A stretch of 64,000 bases of DNA from assembly GCF_017873245.1 (NCBI RefSeq), contig NZ_JAGGJY010000007.1:118014-182013 (forward strand), written 5' to 3'. The notes under the pieces were generated by a model. That model did not search any database. It saw only the letters and a list, made by a program, of their open reading frames with translations, and was not told where the DNA came from. Shown here in pieces: positions 36,941 to 46,281 of this stretch (positions are counted from its first letter, which is position 1; every line of letters starts with the position of its first letter). A program made the position numbers and the translations under genes. The DNA comes from Clostridium tertium (GTDB lineage Bacteria > Bacillota > Clostridia > Clostridiales > Clostridiaceae).

Positions 36941-37315
36941 TTATACCTCCTCATATAAACTCTTAAATATTTCTAATGCTTCATCTAGTGTTAATCCAAT
37001 AGCTTTTGCAGAAACTATTGCTTCTTCTAATTTATTTTCAATTTCAAACATAGCCACTTCTTTAAGTCTTTCATTATTTGATTCTGCTACAAATGTCCCT
37101 TTTCCTACAACAGTTTTAATAAATCCTTCTTTTTCAAGTTCTTCATATGATCTTTTAGTAGTAATTATACTTACTTTTAACTCTTTAGCTAAAGTTCTTA
37201 TTGAAGGTAATGCTTCTCCAGGTTTTAAAGTCAAATTAATAATTTGATTCTTTATTTGACTTTCAATTTGTTCATATAAGGGTACTTGTGAGGAATTGCT
37301 AATTACTATATCCAA
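36941..37315 (-). CDS. GntR-family transcriptional regulator (YtrA subfamily)
   Basis: The 124-residue protein has a winged-helix DNA-binding domain (PLYEQIESQIKNQI, GEALPSIRTLAKEL and ELEKEGFIKTVVGKGTFV) and a short C-terminal helical dimerisation region (about residues 75-124), the YtrA layout. It represses its own ABC-exporter operon in the family. The start is probably TTG at 37315 with GGAGGTG 5 bases upstream. An in-frame ATG at 37363 lies upstream of that site, inside the operator, and lacks a site of its own. A perfect promoter and operator precede it. Confidence 0.9.
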   Translation of the reverse strand: MDIVISNSSQVPLYEQIESQIKNQIINLTLKPGEALPSIRTLAKELKVSIITTKRSYEELEKEGFIKTVVGKGTFVAESNNERLKEVAMFEIENKLEEAIVSAKAIGLTLDEALEIFKSLYEEV

Positions 37316-37341
37316 TCTTTCACCTCCAATTGTATATAAAG

Positions 37342-37362
37342 TGTATATATCATCTATATACA
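37342..37362 (-). promoter_or_regulatory. YtrA-type operator overlapping the GntR/ABC promoter
   Basis: TGTATATA and TATATACA form perfect 8-bp inverted arms (37342-37349, 37355-37362) around a 5-base centre. The site lies over the predicted transcription start, next to the -10 element, so a bound repressor would block transcription. Confidence 0.6.
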
Positions 37363-37363
37363 T

Positions 37364-37392
37364 ATATTAATTCATATACACACTATTGTCAA
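37364..37392 (-). promoter_or_regulatory. Sigma-A promoter of the GntR/ABC operon
   Basis: On the minus strand a perfect TTGACA (37392-37387) and TAATAT (37369-37364) are separated by 17 bases. Confidence 0.75.
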
Positions 37393-37411
37393 TAGAATAA
37401 AAAATTCATAG

Positions 37412-37605
37412 TCTCAGAAATCTATTTAAAGTAAAATTTAATTTACTTTTTCAAGTAAGTTTTATTACGTTGAAAAAGTAAGCTTATTATTTTTATAAAG
37501 GGGGGCGCGTTTCACGACTCCTCTTTTATATTTTACTGTTAATTTTTTCTAAATAAGCTAACGAAACGTGATACCCTTTTAAACCATTGATTTCACTTAC
37601 TTCAA
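37412..37605. repeat. Dispersed hairpin repeat, copy B (rearranged)
   Basis: This segment carries the same ordered blocks as 7822-7960: agaaatctatttaa at 37416-37429, AAGTAAGTTTTATT, and cccttttaaaccattgatt at 37574-37592. The central palindrome is altered. The left arm AAAGGGGGGCGCG is followed by a loop reading TTT rather than AAA. About 45 extra bases follow, and then a second ACGAAACGTG-type right half. An additional perfect inverted repeat ACTTTTTCAA/TTGAAAAAGT lies in its left part. It fills much of the gap between the GntR promoter and aspS. Confidence 0.65.
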
Positions 37606-37722
37606 ATGGCTATCTTACTGAATCATCTTCATTAGGTCTAAAAGGAATCTAAATCGAAAACCTATTTATTGCATAGGTATCACATTTTTACGAAAATCTT
37701 TTATAATTACATTAATATACGC

Positions 37723-37756
37723 AAAAAAGGAAGTTCTAACTCGAACTTCCTTTTTT
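37723..37756 (-). terminator. Rho-independent terminator after aspS
   Basis: Perfect 14-bp arms (37723-37736 and 37743-37756) with a 6-base loop; on the minus strand the right arm itself ends in a T-run. Confidence 0.88.
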
Positions 37757-37801
37757 ATAATCTAATATCAATTTTCTTGATACTACACTTTTTAATCTAT
37801 T

Positions 37802-39586
37802 TTAATCTTCTTTTGTATTTATTGAAATACCTAATTCTTGTAATTGCTTTTCATCTGCTATATTAGGTGCTTCACTTAAGTAACAATAAGCATTTTGGTT
37901 TTTAGGGAATGCAATAACATCCTTTATATTTTCTGTTCCAGCTAAGAACATTACCATTCTATCAAGTCCAAAAGCTAACCCACCATGTGGTGGTGGTCCA
38001 AACTTAAATGCATCTATTAAGAATCCAAATCTTTCTTGTGCTGATTCTTCTGTGAATCCTAATGCTTTAAACATTTTTTGTTGAAGTTTTGAATCATGGA
38101 TTCTTATAGATCCTCCACCTAATTCTTCACCATTTAAAACTAAGTCATAAGCTTTTGATCTAACTTCTCCTGGATTAGTTTCTAGCATATCTATATCTTC
38201 ATCCATAGGTGATGTAAATGGATGATGTGCTGCATGATATCTTCCTTCTTCTTCATCATATTCAAATAATGGGAATTCTGTAATCCAAGTAAAATTAAAT
38301 TCATTTTTGTCTTTTATTAAGTCAAATTGTTTAGCAAGCTCTAATCTTAGTGCTCCTAAGCTTTGGAATACTATTGAATTCTTATCAGCAACTATAAATA
38401 TAGCATCTCCAACTTCTGCTCCCATAGTTTTAACTATTGAGTTTGTAACATCGTCAGTTAAGAACTTAGCAATAGAAGACTTAACTCCATCTTCTTTTAA
38501 TTGAATCCATGCAAGACCTTTAGCCTTATATGTCTTAACAAATTCACCTAATTTGTCTATTGGCTTTCTTCCAAGATCTGCTCCACCTTTTAAGCAAAGA
38601 GCTCTTACTGAACCACCAGCTTCTATTGCTGATTTAAATACTACAAAATCCATATCCTTAACGTCTTCTGTAATATTAGTTATTTCCATTCCAAATCTTA
38701 AATCTGGTTTATCTGAACCGTATTTTTCCATAGCATCTTTAAATGTCATTCTCTTTATTGGTAATTTAACATCTACTCCTGCTACTTCTTTAAATACATG
38801 AGCTATTAAACCTTCATTCATTTTAATAACATCTTCTTGTTCAACAAAACTCATTTCTAAATCTATTTGAGTAAATTCTGGTTGTCTATTTGCTCTTAAA
38901 TCTTCATCTCTAAAACATTTTACGATTTGATAATATCTATCAAATCCTGATACCATTAATAGTTGTTTAAAAATTTGTGGTGATTGTGGAAGCGCATAGA
39001 ACATTCCAGGATAGTTTCTAGAAGGTACAAGATAATCTCTAGCTCCTTCTGGAGTACTCTTAGTAAGCATTGGAGTTTCTACTTCTAAAAAGTTATTATC
39101 GTCTAGATAATCACGAACTGATTTAGAAATTCTATTTCTAATCATGAATATTCTTTGCATATCTGGTCTTCTAAGATCTAAATATCTATATTTTAATCTT
39201 ATACTTTCAGCAGCATCTAATCCTTCCTTTATATATATTGGAGGTGTATCTGATTCTGAAAGAATTTTTAAACTTTCACACTTAAGCTCTACTAATCCTG
39301 TTGGCATATTATGATTAGGAGCTTCTCTTAAAACTACTTCACCAGTAACTGCTATACAATATTCAGGTCTAACATCTTTAGCTTTTTCAAAAGCCTCAGC
39401 ATTTATTGCTTCCCCAAATACTATTTGCATTATTCCTGTTCTATCTCTAAGGTCTATAAATTGTAGACCTCCTAATTTTCTATTTCTTTGCACCCAACCC
39501 ATTAATGTGATTTTTTGTGATACGTTATTTTCTCTAACTTCCCCACACATTAGGGTTCTTTTTAAGCCACCTAAAGCTTCACCCAT
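37802..39586 (-). CDS. aspS: Aspartyl-tRNA synthetase
   Basis: The 594-residue protein has the N-terminal OB-fold anticodon domain (VSQKITLMGWVQRNRKLGGLQFIDLRDRTG), class II motifs (FLEVETPMLTKSTPEGARDYLVP, FRDEDLRANRQPEFTQIDLE and the C-terminal GLAFGLDRMVM), and the bacterial GAD insertion domain in the middle. It charges tRNA-Asp (and, if GatCAB is used, possibly tRNA-Asn). The ATG has AGGAGGA upstream. It follows hisS by 16 bases and is the last gene of the relA-dtd-MBL-hemZ-hisS-aspS run, ended by a strong terminator. Confidence 0.97.
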   Translation of the reverse strand: MGEALGGLKRTLMCGEVRENNVSQKITLMGWVQRNRKLGGLQFIDLRDRTGIMQIVFGEAINAEAFEKAKDVRPEYCIAVTGEVVLREAPNHNMPTGLVELKCESLKILSESDTPPIYIKEGLDAAESIRLKYRYLDLRRPDMQRIFMIRNRISKSVRDYLDDNNFLEVETPMLTKSTPEGARDYLVPSRNYPGMFYALPQSPQIFKQLLMVSGFDRYYQIVKCFRDEDLRANRQPEFTQIDLEMSFVEQEDVIKMNEGLIAHVFKEVAGVDVKLPIKRMTFKDAMEKYGSDKPDLRFGMEITNITEDVKDMDFVVFKSAIEAGGSVRALCLKGGADLGRKPIDKLGEFVKTYKAKGLAWIQLKEDGVKSSIAKFLTDDVTNSIVKTMGAEVGDAIFIVADKNSIVFQSLGALRLELAKQFDLIKDKNEFNFTWITEFPLFEYDEEEGRYHAAHHPFTSPMDEDIDMLETNPGEVRSKAYDLVLNGEELGGGSIRIHDSKLQQKMFKALGFTEESAQERFGFLIDAFKFGPPPHGGLAFGLDRMVMFLAGTENIKDVIAFPKNQNAYCYLSEAPNIADEKQLQELGISINTKED

Positions 39587-39602
39587 TTTTTCTTCCTCCT
39601 AA

Positions 39603-40850
39603 CTATTTTACAAGCTTTGCTATTTCTTCTATATTATCTAAACTTACTTCAAATTGCTCACCATCACTCATTCTTTTAAGTTTTAATGTATTATTTTGAA
39701 GCTCGTCATCACCTAAAATTGTAGTAAAGGCTGAACCTATCTTATTTGCATATTTCATTTCTGCTTTTATGCTTCTTCCCATATGATTTATTTCTGTCTT
39801 TATACCAATAGCTCTAAGTTTATTAGCTAATACAAAAGCACTTGTCTTAGCCGCTTCTCCCCTAGCACCTATATAAAGATCAACTAATCCTTCATTTGGA
39901 ATTTCTATACCTTCTTTTTCTAAAGTCATTATAAGTCTTTCTAAACCTAATCCAAATCCTACAGCTGGCATTTCTGGTCCACCAATTTCTTCTATAAGCT
40001 TATCGTATCTTCCGCCGCCACAAACTGTAAAATCATCATTTAATATTTCAAATATAGTCTTTGTATAATAATCTAATCCTCTAACTATACCTGGATCTAC
40101 TTTATATTGTATTTTTAAAGCATCTAAATAATTTTTAACTTCAGTAAAGTGAGAATCACACTCTTCACATATATAATCTAATATAATTGGAGCATGCTTA
40201 GTTATTTCATTGCAACTTTTTTCTTTGCAATCAAGAATTCTCATTGGATTTTTTTCAAATCTAGTTTTACAAATTCCACAAAGATTATCATAATTTTCTT
40301 CAAGATATTTTTTAAGTGCTTCATTATATTTAGGTCTACATTTAGGACATCCTAAGTTGTTTATATTTAAACTTAAGCTTTTAAGCCCTAATTTTTTTAA
40401 TGATTCCATAGCTAATGAAATTACTTCAGCATCAATTGAAGCTTCTTTTGAACCAAAAACTTCAACTCCATATTGATGGAATTGTCTAAGTCTTCCTTTT
40501 TGAACATTTTCATATCTGAAACAAGGTATTATGTAATATAACTTTGTTGGCTGAGCTTCATTAAATAATCTATTTTCTATGAAAGCCCTTACTGTTGGTG
40601 CTGTACCTTCTGGTTTTAAGGTAATACTTCTATCACCTTTATCATTGAAAGTATACATTTCTTTTTGCACTATATCAGTTGTTTCTCCAACACCTCTTAA
40701 AAATAATTCTGTATGTTCAAACATTGGAGTTCTTATTTCTCTTACCCCATATGATTTTGAAACATCTCTTAAAACTCCCTCTACATAATGCCATTTATAT
40801 GCATCTTGAGGTAGCATATCCTTAGTACCCTTAGGTGCTTGGATTTCCAT
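39603..40850 (-). CDS. hisS: Histidyl-tRNA synthetase
   Basis: The 415-residue protein has the HisRS signatures [10 protein letters not shown], the motif 2 region [22 protein letters not shown], the histidine-specific [11 protein letters not shown], and [14 protein letters not shown], with a C-terminal anticodon domain (about 320-415). It charges tRNA-His. The ATG at 40850 has GGAGGAGA upstream; the frame continues to 40883 into hemZ but that start is not supported. It lies 13 bases after hemZ and 16 before aspS. No T-box is present at this site. Confidence 0.97.
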   Translation of the reverse strand: MEIQAPKGTKDMLPQDAYKWHYVEGVLRDVSKSYGVREIRTPMFEHTELFLRGVGETTDIVQKEMYTFNDKGDRSITLKPEGTAPTVRAFIENRLFNEAQPTKLYYIIPCFRYENVQKGRLRQFHQYGVEVFGSKEASIDAEVISLAMESLKKLGLKSLSLNINNLGCPKCRPKYNEALKKYLEENYDNLCGICKTRFEKNPMRILDCKEKSCNEITKHAPIILDYICEECDSHFTEVKNYLDALKIQYKVDPGIVRGLDYYTKTIFEILNDDFTVCGGGRYDKLIEEIGGPEMPAVGFGLGLERLIMTLEKEGIEIPNEGLVDLYIGARGEAAKTSAFVLANKLRAIGIKTEINHMGRSIKAEMKYANKIGSAFTTILGDDELQNNTLKLKRMSDGEQFEVSLDNIEEIAKLVK

Positions 40851-40863
40851 AAAATATCTCCTC

Positions 40864-42288
40864 CTATTTAAGGTAAAGTGCATCTAAAAGTTTTATCTTT
40901 TCCTCTACCATTTCCTTAATTCTACTTGTGTACTCTCTAATATCTTTAACATTTCCAAATCTTTCAATTCTATTTTCTTCTAGAAAGACTACTTTTGATA
41001 CGGCATCTGCCCCTAAAGCTATTATAGTTTGTTTATCTTCTATCATTTGTATATTATATAAGCATTCTTTGCCTTCTTTAGAATAGCCTAAATTCTCCAT
41101 ATTGCCAACCATATTTTTTTGTCTATACATATAATATGGCTCTATATTTAAACTTTTAGCTAAATTTCTACTTACTTCATACATTAATGAAAGTTCATCT
41201 TGCTTCTTTATTTGTATGCCTTTCTTTAAAATGAAATTTTCATAAAGAATAGATGCTCTTTTTAAAGATAATCCATGGACAGTTAAACTATCTGGTCTTA
41301 GTTTTAAGATTTCATTTGCAGTATATTCTGCTTCTTTTATCCCTTCACCAGGTAATCCTATTATCATATCCATATTTATATCATCAAAGCCTAAATTTCT
41401 AGCTAAATTAAATTTATCTATAACATCTTTTGATGTATGTCCTCTACCAATCATTTTTAATGTGTCATCATTCATTGTTTGAGGATTAATACTTATTCTA
41501 GTAGTATTATATTTTTTCATAGTTTGAAGCTTTTCTAAAGTTATACTATCCGGTCTTCCACATTCTACAGTAAACTCAAGTATTTCTTTATCTAATACGA
41601 AAGCATTATAAATTTCTTTCATAATATCTTCAAACTCTTCATTATTTACTGCTGTTGGAGTTCCCCCACCAAAATAAACACTTTCTATTTTTAGATTTCT
41701 CTCATTAACATACTTTTTCATTTCTCTTATTTCATATGTTAACGCTTCTAAATAAGGATTAACTAATTTTTTATTACTACCTATAGGATTAGCTGTAAAA
41801 GAACAATAAAAACATCTAGTCGGACAAAATGCCATTCCAATATAAATTGCAATACTCTTTTCATCTTTATTTACAAGCTCCTGTTCCTTTTTAGCTACTT
41901 TTATGCAAAGCTTAGCTTTTTCTTCCGAAGCTAAATGTTTCTTTGCAAATAAATCTATTATTTCCTTTTCACTTTTTCCTTCTTCTAAGTACTTTAAAGC
42001 TATTTTGGAAGGTCTTATTCCTACAAGTATCCCCCATGGATAGTAATCTCCAGTTATTTCTTTCAATGAAGAAAAAATTAACCTCTTAATATCTTCTTTT
42101 ATATTTTCTAAAACATTACATTCTCTATAAAAATCATTAAATGAAAATGATATTTTATCTTCTTCTATATTTATTATATAGTTACCATCTTCCTCAAACT
42201 TAATTTCGTCAAGCGCATAATATATATTAAACATTTGATATACGTCATATCTATATTTTAAATTATTTAACTTAATCTTTAATTCCAT
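40864..42288 (-). CDS. hemZ: HemZ-type oxygen-independent coproporphyrinogen III oxidase-like radical SAM protein
   Basis: The 474-residue protein carries the radical-SAM cluster motif [10 protein letters not shown] (C-x3-C-x2-C), the [10 protein letters not shown] and ECGRPDSIT segments of the HemN family, and an N-terminal extension of about 150 residues typical of clostridial HemZ. HemN-like enzymes include coproporphyrinogen dehydrogenases, heme chaperones and other functions, so the exact reaction is uncertain. No other heme gene is near. It is transcribed within the translation/stringent-response operon, 11 bases after the MBL hydrolase gene. AGAGGAG precedes the ATG. Confidence 0.9.
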   Translation of the reverse strand: MELKIKLNNLKYRYDVYQMFNIYYALDEIKFEEDGNYIINIEEDKISFSFNDFYRECNVLENIKEDIKRLIFSSLKEITGDYYPWGILVGIRPSKIALKYLEEGKSEKEIIDLFAKKHLASEEKAKLCIKVAKKEQELVNKDEKSIAIYIGMAFCPTRCFYCSFTANPIGSNKKLVNPYLEALTYEIREMKKYVNERNLKIESVYFGGGTPTAVNNEEFEDIMKEIYNAFVLDKEILEFTVECGRPDSITLEKLQTMKKYNTTRISINPQTMNDDTLKMIGRGHTSKDVIDKFNLARNLGFDDINMDMIIGLPGEGIKEAEYTANEILKLRPDSLTVHGLSLKRASILYENFILKKGIQIKKQDELSLMYEVSRNLAKSLNIEPYYMYRQKNMVGNMENLGYSKEGKECLYNIQMIEDKQTIIALGADAVSKVVFLEENRIERFGNVKDIREYTSRIKEMVEEKIKLLDALYLK

Positions 42289-42299
42289 TTATTCTCCTC

Positions 42300-42902
42300 T
42301 TATGCTAGGAAGGGATTTCTCATCCTTTCAAATATAATAGTAGATTTTGGCCCATGTCCAGGGTAAACTTCTACGTCATTATCAAGTACCATAAGCTTAG
42401 TTTCTATACTTTCTATAAGCTCATTATAACTACCACCTAAGAAGTCTGTTCTACCTATTGAACCATTAAATAAAGTATCTCCAGTAAACACCTTATCTTC
42501 TACTAAGTAACAAGTTCCACCTTTTGTGTGCCCTGGTGTAAATATTGCTTTAAAAGTTAATTTTCCAACTTTTATTTCATCTCCTTCATTTATATATTTA
42601 TAAATGTTAGGTAACTTACCAAATATTCCCGATGAATCCATTTCCATATATTCCTCATCTGCTTTATTAAGATAAACATCTACCTTATATTTATCTTTTA
42701 ATTCTTCTACAGCTCCATTGTGATCAAAATGACAATGTGTTAAAAGTATTACTTCTATTTTAATTCCTAAAGCTTCAATTTCTTTAATTAAATAACTTGC
42801 CTCTGCACCCGGATCTATTAAAGCTGCTTTATTTGTATTTTCATCTATCACTAAATAACAATTTGTTTGCAATGATCCAAGTGGATATGTCTTTACTATC
42901 AT
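42300..42902 (-). CDS. MBL-fold metal-dependent hydrolase (YqgX/glyoxalase II-like)
   Basis: The 200-residue protein has the dinuclear zinc motif THCHFDHNG, followed by TPGHTKGGTCY, FTGDTLF with the bridging Asp, and VYPGHGP at the C-terminus. It resembles the short glyoxalase II-like hydrolases (YcbL/YqgX). The lack of a C-terminal substrate domain makes classic S-lactoylglutathione hydrolysis uncertain, and clostridia commonly lack glutathione. It lies between dtd and hemZ with gaps of 14 and 11 bases. AGGAGGA precedes the ATG. Confidence 0.9.
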   Translation of the reverse strand: MIVKTYPLGSLQTNCYLVIDENTNKAALIDPGAEASYLIKEIEALGIKIEVILLTHCHFDHNGAVEELKDKYKVDVYLNKADEEYMEMDSSGIFGKLPNIYKYINEGDEIKVGKLTFKAIFTPGHTKGGTCYLVEDKVFTGDTLFNGSIGRTDFLGGSYNELIESIETKLMVLDNDVEVYPGHGPKSTIIFERMRNPFLA

Positions 42903-42916
42903 ACTTATCCTCCTTT

Positions 42917-43366
42917 TTAAAAATTCTTTTTACTATCTAACATTAAAGTCACTGGTCCATCATTTTGAATATCCACTTTCATATGAGCTCCAAACTCACC
43001 AGTTTCAATTTTCAAATTTGATTCCTTTAATAACTCAATAAATCTCTCATATAAAACTTTTGCTTTTTCTCCACCTTCTGCTTCCATGAAGTTTGGTCTT
43101 CTACCCTTTCTGCAATCTCCATAAAGGGTAAATTGAGAAATTACTAAAATTTCGCCTTTCACATCTAAAACTGATAAATTCATTTTATCAGCTTCATCTT
43201 CAAATATTCTTAAATTAATCAACTTTTCTTTTATATATAATAGGTCTTCTTCAGTATCGTCCTTTGAGATACCTATTAATATATTTAATCCTTTGTTGAT
43301 TGATCCAATTATATTTCCTTCTACTGTAACTTTAGAAGATGTCACTCTTTGAACCACAGCTCTCAT
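42917..43366 (-). CDS. dtd: D-aminoacyl-tRNA deacylase
   Basis: The 149-residue protein is a typical [20 protein letters not shown] at the start, the catalytic-site motif [17 protein letters not shown], and the C-terminal [11 protein letters not shown] (the GP cis-proline motif that excludes L-amino acids). It hydrolyses D-aminoacyl-tRNAs, protecting translation. The ATG has AGGGGTGA upstream. It follows relA by 12 bases, an arrangement conserved in many Firmicutes. Confidence 0.97.
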   Translation of the reverse strand: MRAVVQRVTSSKVTVEGNIIGSINKGLNILIGISKDDTEEDLLYIKEKLINLRIFEDEADKMNLSVLDVKGEILVISQFTLYGDCRKGRRPNFMEAEGGEKAKVLYERFIELLKESNLKIETGEFGAHMKVDIQNDGPVTLMLDSKKNF

Positions 43367-43378
43367 ATAATCACCCCT

Positions 43379-45571
43379 CTAGTTATTCATTCTGTATACA
43401 TCCATTACACCTTTTAATCTTCTTATCTTTCTCATAAGTTCTCTTAGTTGTTCAATAGAGTCTATTTTTACCTTTATATTTATTATAGCAATATTACCTT
43501 TTGATGATTTAGCATTTAATGCATTTAATGGTAATTTAGCTTCAGTTATTATCATCATTATATCTGATAATATACCTATTCTATCTTCGGCTCTAACTTG
43601 TATTTCAGCTACATAGGCTGTTCCTTTTGAAGAGCCCCATGAAACTTCTACAACTTTTCCATTATCATAATCAATTAAAGCTTTTAAATTACTGCAATCA
43701 CTTCTATGAACTGAAATCCCTCTTCCTTTAGTTATATATCCAAGTATCTCATCTCCCGGAACTGGATTGCAACATCTAGCAAACCTTACCATAAGATTAT
43801 TAACACCTTTTACTGTTACTCCATAATCATTAGAAGATGTTTTCTTATTTATATTTGCCTTATCTGATTTAGAAATATGATCGTCAATTGACTTATTTAT
43901 GCTTTCTAAACTTTGTTTTTCAGTAATATTTTCTTCTTTTAACTTAGCTATATATGATGAAGCTGAAATCTGCCCCACTCCTATTGAAGCATATAAATCT
44001 TCCATACTATGAATATTGTATCTTTTAACTGATTTTTCGTATGCTTCACCTTTGGCAATTTCTGAGTAAATTACCCCTTGCTTCTTTAGTTCTTTTTCAA
44101 AAACTTCTTTCCCTTTATCTATATTTTCTTCTTTTTTAATTTTCTTAAACCATTGTCTTATTTTACTTTTAGCTTGATTACTTTTAGCCATATTTAGCCA
44201 ATCCATATTAGGACCCTTAGCATTATTAGATGTTAATACTTCTACTATTTCACCTGTTTTTAAATTATAATCAAGAGGTACTATTTTACCATTTACCTTT
44301 GATCCAATACATCTATTTCCTATATCTGTATGTATTCTATATGCAAAATCTATTGGAGTAGCTCCACTTGGTAAATTGATTACAACACCTTTTGGAGTAA
44401 ATACAAAAATTTCATCAGTAAATAAATCTATCTTAAACCCTTCAATAAATTCTTCTGCATCTGATGTTTCTTTTTGCCACTCAAGCATATCTCTTAGCCA
44501 TGCAAGCTTATTTTCAAAGGATTTTTCCTTATCTTCTTGCGTATCACCCTCTTTATACTTCCAATGGGCTGCTATACCATATTCTGCAGTTTTATGCATC
44601 TCAAAGGTTCTAATTTGTATTTCAAATGTTTTCCCTTGAGGTCCTATTACGGTAGTATGAAGAGATTGATACATATTAGGCTTAGGCATCGCTATATAAT
44701 CTTTAAATCGGCCAGGAATAGGCTTATATATAGTATGTACTATACCTAATACACCATAGCAATCTTTAACTGTATTTACTAAAATTCTTATTGCTGTTAA
44801 ATCGAATATTTGCTCAATGCTCTTATTTTTATTAATCATCTTTTTATATATACTATAAAAATGTTTTGGTCTTCCATCTATATCAGAATCTATTTCAGAT
44901 TCCTCCAATTTATTATGTAAGTCTTCTATTATTTCAGCAATATAAGTTTCTCTTTCAACTCTTTTTTCTGCAATTTGTTTTACTAAATCATAATATTCTT
45001 CTTCATGTAAATATCTAAAAGCTAAATCTTCAAGTTCCCACTTAATTTTAGATATACCTAATCTATGAGCTAATGGAGCATATATATCTAAAGTTTCTTT
45101 AGCCTTTTGTTTTTGTTTTTCTTTAGGCATAAATTTTAAAGTTCTAAGATTATGTAATCTATCAGCTAGCTTTATAATTATTACTCTAATATCCTTTGCC
45201 ATAGCTAAAAGCATTTTTCTAACATTATCAGCTTGTTGCTCTTCTTTTGTCTTATATTCTATCTTGCCGAGCTTAGTTACGCCTTGAACTAAATCTGCAA
45301 CTTCCTCATTAAATATATTCTTTATATCATCATATGTATAGTGTGTATCTTCTATAACATCGTGCAAAAGTCCTGCTACTATTGTGCTAGTATCCATACC
45401 CATTTCAGCAAGTATTTCAGCCACATCTATTGGATGGGTTATATAGGGCTCACCTGACTCTCTCTTTTGATTCTTATGAGCATCACATGCTAAATCATAT
45501 GCTTTTTTTACGATATCTGTATCTATATTGTTACAATTTTCATTTATTTTTCGTAATAGGCCTTCATACAT
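43379..45571 (-). CDS. relA: Bifunctional (p)ppGpp synthetase/hydrolase
   Basis: The 730-residue RelA/SpoT homolog has an N-terminal HD hydrolase domain (GLLHDVIEDTHYTYDDI with the HD pair near residue 69), a synthetase domain (YQSLHTTVIGPQGKTFEIQIRT), a TGS domain (FTPKGVVINLPSGATPIDFAY), a zinc/alpha-helical region (RCCNPVPGDEILGYI), and a C-terminal ACT domain. The intact HD box suggests that it both makes and degrades ppGpp in the stringent response. The ATG follows AAGGAGA. It heads the dtd-MBL-hemZ-hisS-aspS run and is separated from apt by a hairpin. Confidence 0.97.
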   Translation of the reverse strand: MYEGLLRKINENCNNIDTDIVKKAYDLACDAHKNQKRESGEPYITHPIDVAEILAEMGMDTSTIVAGLLHDVIEDTHYTYDDIKNIFNEEVADLVQGVTKLGKIEYKTKEEQQADNVRKMLLAMAKDIRVIIIKLADRLHNLRTLKFMPKEKQKQKAKETLDIYAPLAHRLGISKIKWELEDLAFRYLHEEEYYDLVKQIAEKRVERETYIAEIIEDLHNKLEESEIDSDIDGRPKHFYSIYKKMINKNKSIEQIFDLTAIRILVNTVKDCYGVLGIVHTIYKPIPGRFKDYIAMPKPNMYQSLHTTVIGPQGKTFEIQIRTFEMHKTAEYGIAAHWKYKEGDTQEDKEKSFENKLAWLRDMLEWQKETSDAEEFIEGFKIDLFTDEIFVFTPKGVVINLPSGATPIDFAYRIHTDIGNRCIGSKVNGKIVPLDYNLKTGEIVEVLTSNNAKGPNMDWLNMAKSNQAKSKIRQWFKKIKKEENIDKGKEVFEKELKKQGVIYSEIAKGEAYEKSVKRYNIHSMEDLYASIGVGQISASSYIAKLKEENITEKQSLESINKSIDDHISKSDKANINKKTSSNDYGVTVKGVNNLMVRFARCCNPVPGDEILGYITKGRGISVHRSDCSNLKALIDYDNGKVVEVSWGSSKGTAYVAEIQVRAEDRIGILSDIMMIITEAKLPLNALNAKSSKGNIAIINIKVKIDSIEQLRELMRKIRRLKGVMDVYRMNN

Positions 45572-45605
45572 ATGGGTAATCTCCTTTGATTAAGTCTAAA
45601 ATAAT

Positions 45606-45628
45606 TGGCTGGTTTTAACAACCAGCCA
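45606..45628 (-). terminator. Hairpin between apt and relA
   Basis: Perfect 9-bp GC-containing arms (45606-45614 and 45620-45628) with a 5-base loop lie 34 bases before the relA ATG. The following sequence on the minus strand (AATTATTTT) is only weakly T-rich, so termination may be partial. Confidence 0.55.
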
Positions 45629-45671
45629 TTTTCTTTTATTATATAATATTTAATTTGATATTTCAACAATA

Positions 45672-46190
45672 TTAGAATTCGTAATCAACTAAAGACATAA
45701 CTTCATACTTTTCTAATTTATCTCTTCCATGTAAACCTGTTAGTTCAATTGCAAAATCTAAACAAACTACTTCTCCACCAGCTAATTCTACAAGCTTAGC
45801 TACTGCATCTATAGTGCCACCAGTTGCTAGTAAATCATCAACTATTGCAACTCTTTGTCCTTTTTTAATGGCATCTTTGTGTATTTGTAATGTATCACTA
45901 CCATATTCTAAATCATAAGTTATTGATATTGTTTCACCAGGTAATTTCCCTGGTTTTCTTACTGGTACAAATCCTATACCCATTGCATAAGCTACAGGAA
46001 CTCCATAAATAAATCCTCTTGCTTCTGGTCCAACTATTAAATCTATATTTTTGTCCTTTAAATGTTCAACAATTTTATCAATTGAGTATCTTAATGCTTC
46101 TCCATCTCCAATTACTGTAGTTATATCCTTGAAGCTTATTCCTTCCTTTGGGAAATTTTCAATTACTCTTATTTTCTCTTTTAGATTCAT
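45672..46190 (-). CDS. apt: Adenine phosphoribosyltransferase
   Basis: The 172-residue protein has the APT N-terminus ([20 protein letters not shown]), the [16 protein letters not shown] segment, and the PRPP-binding loop [13 protein letters not shown]. It salvages adenine to AMP using PRPP in the cytoplasm. The length is standard. The ATG has GGAGGA upstream. It lies between the recJ-like gene and relA, the usual clostridial and bacillar arrangement. Confidence 0.97.
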   Translation of the reverse strand: MNLKEKIRVIENFPKEGISFKDITTVIGDGEALRYSIDKIVEHLKDKNIDLIVGPEARGFIYGVPVAYAMGIGFVPVRKPGKLPGETISITYDLEYGSDTLQIHKDAIKKGQRVAIVDDLLATGGTIDAVAKLVELAGGEVVCLDFAIELTGLHGRDKLEKYEVMSLVDYEF

Positions 46191-46281
46191 GATAAATCCT
46201 CCATCACTAAAAATTATAAACTATATAATTATTCTCCTTACTAAAACTACTACTTTTTATTTTAAGTAATTATCAAATTAA

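Noticed and set aside
42300..42902. Calling the MBL protein a true glyoxalase II
   Set aside because: It lacks the C-terminal substrate domain of GloB and clostridia usually have no glutathione; I keep the general fold name.
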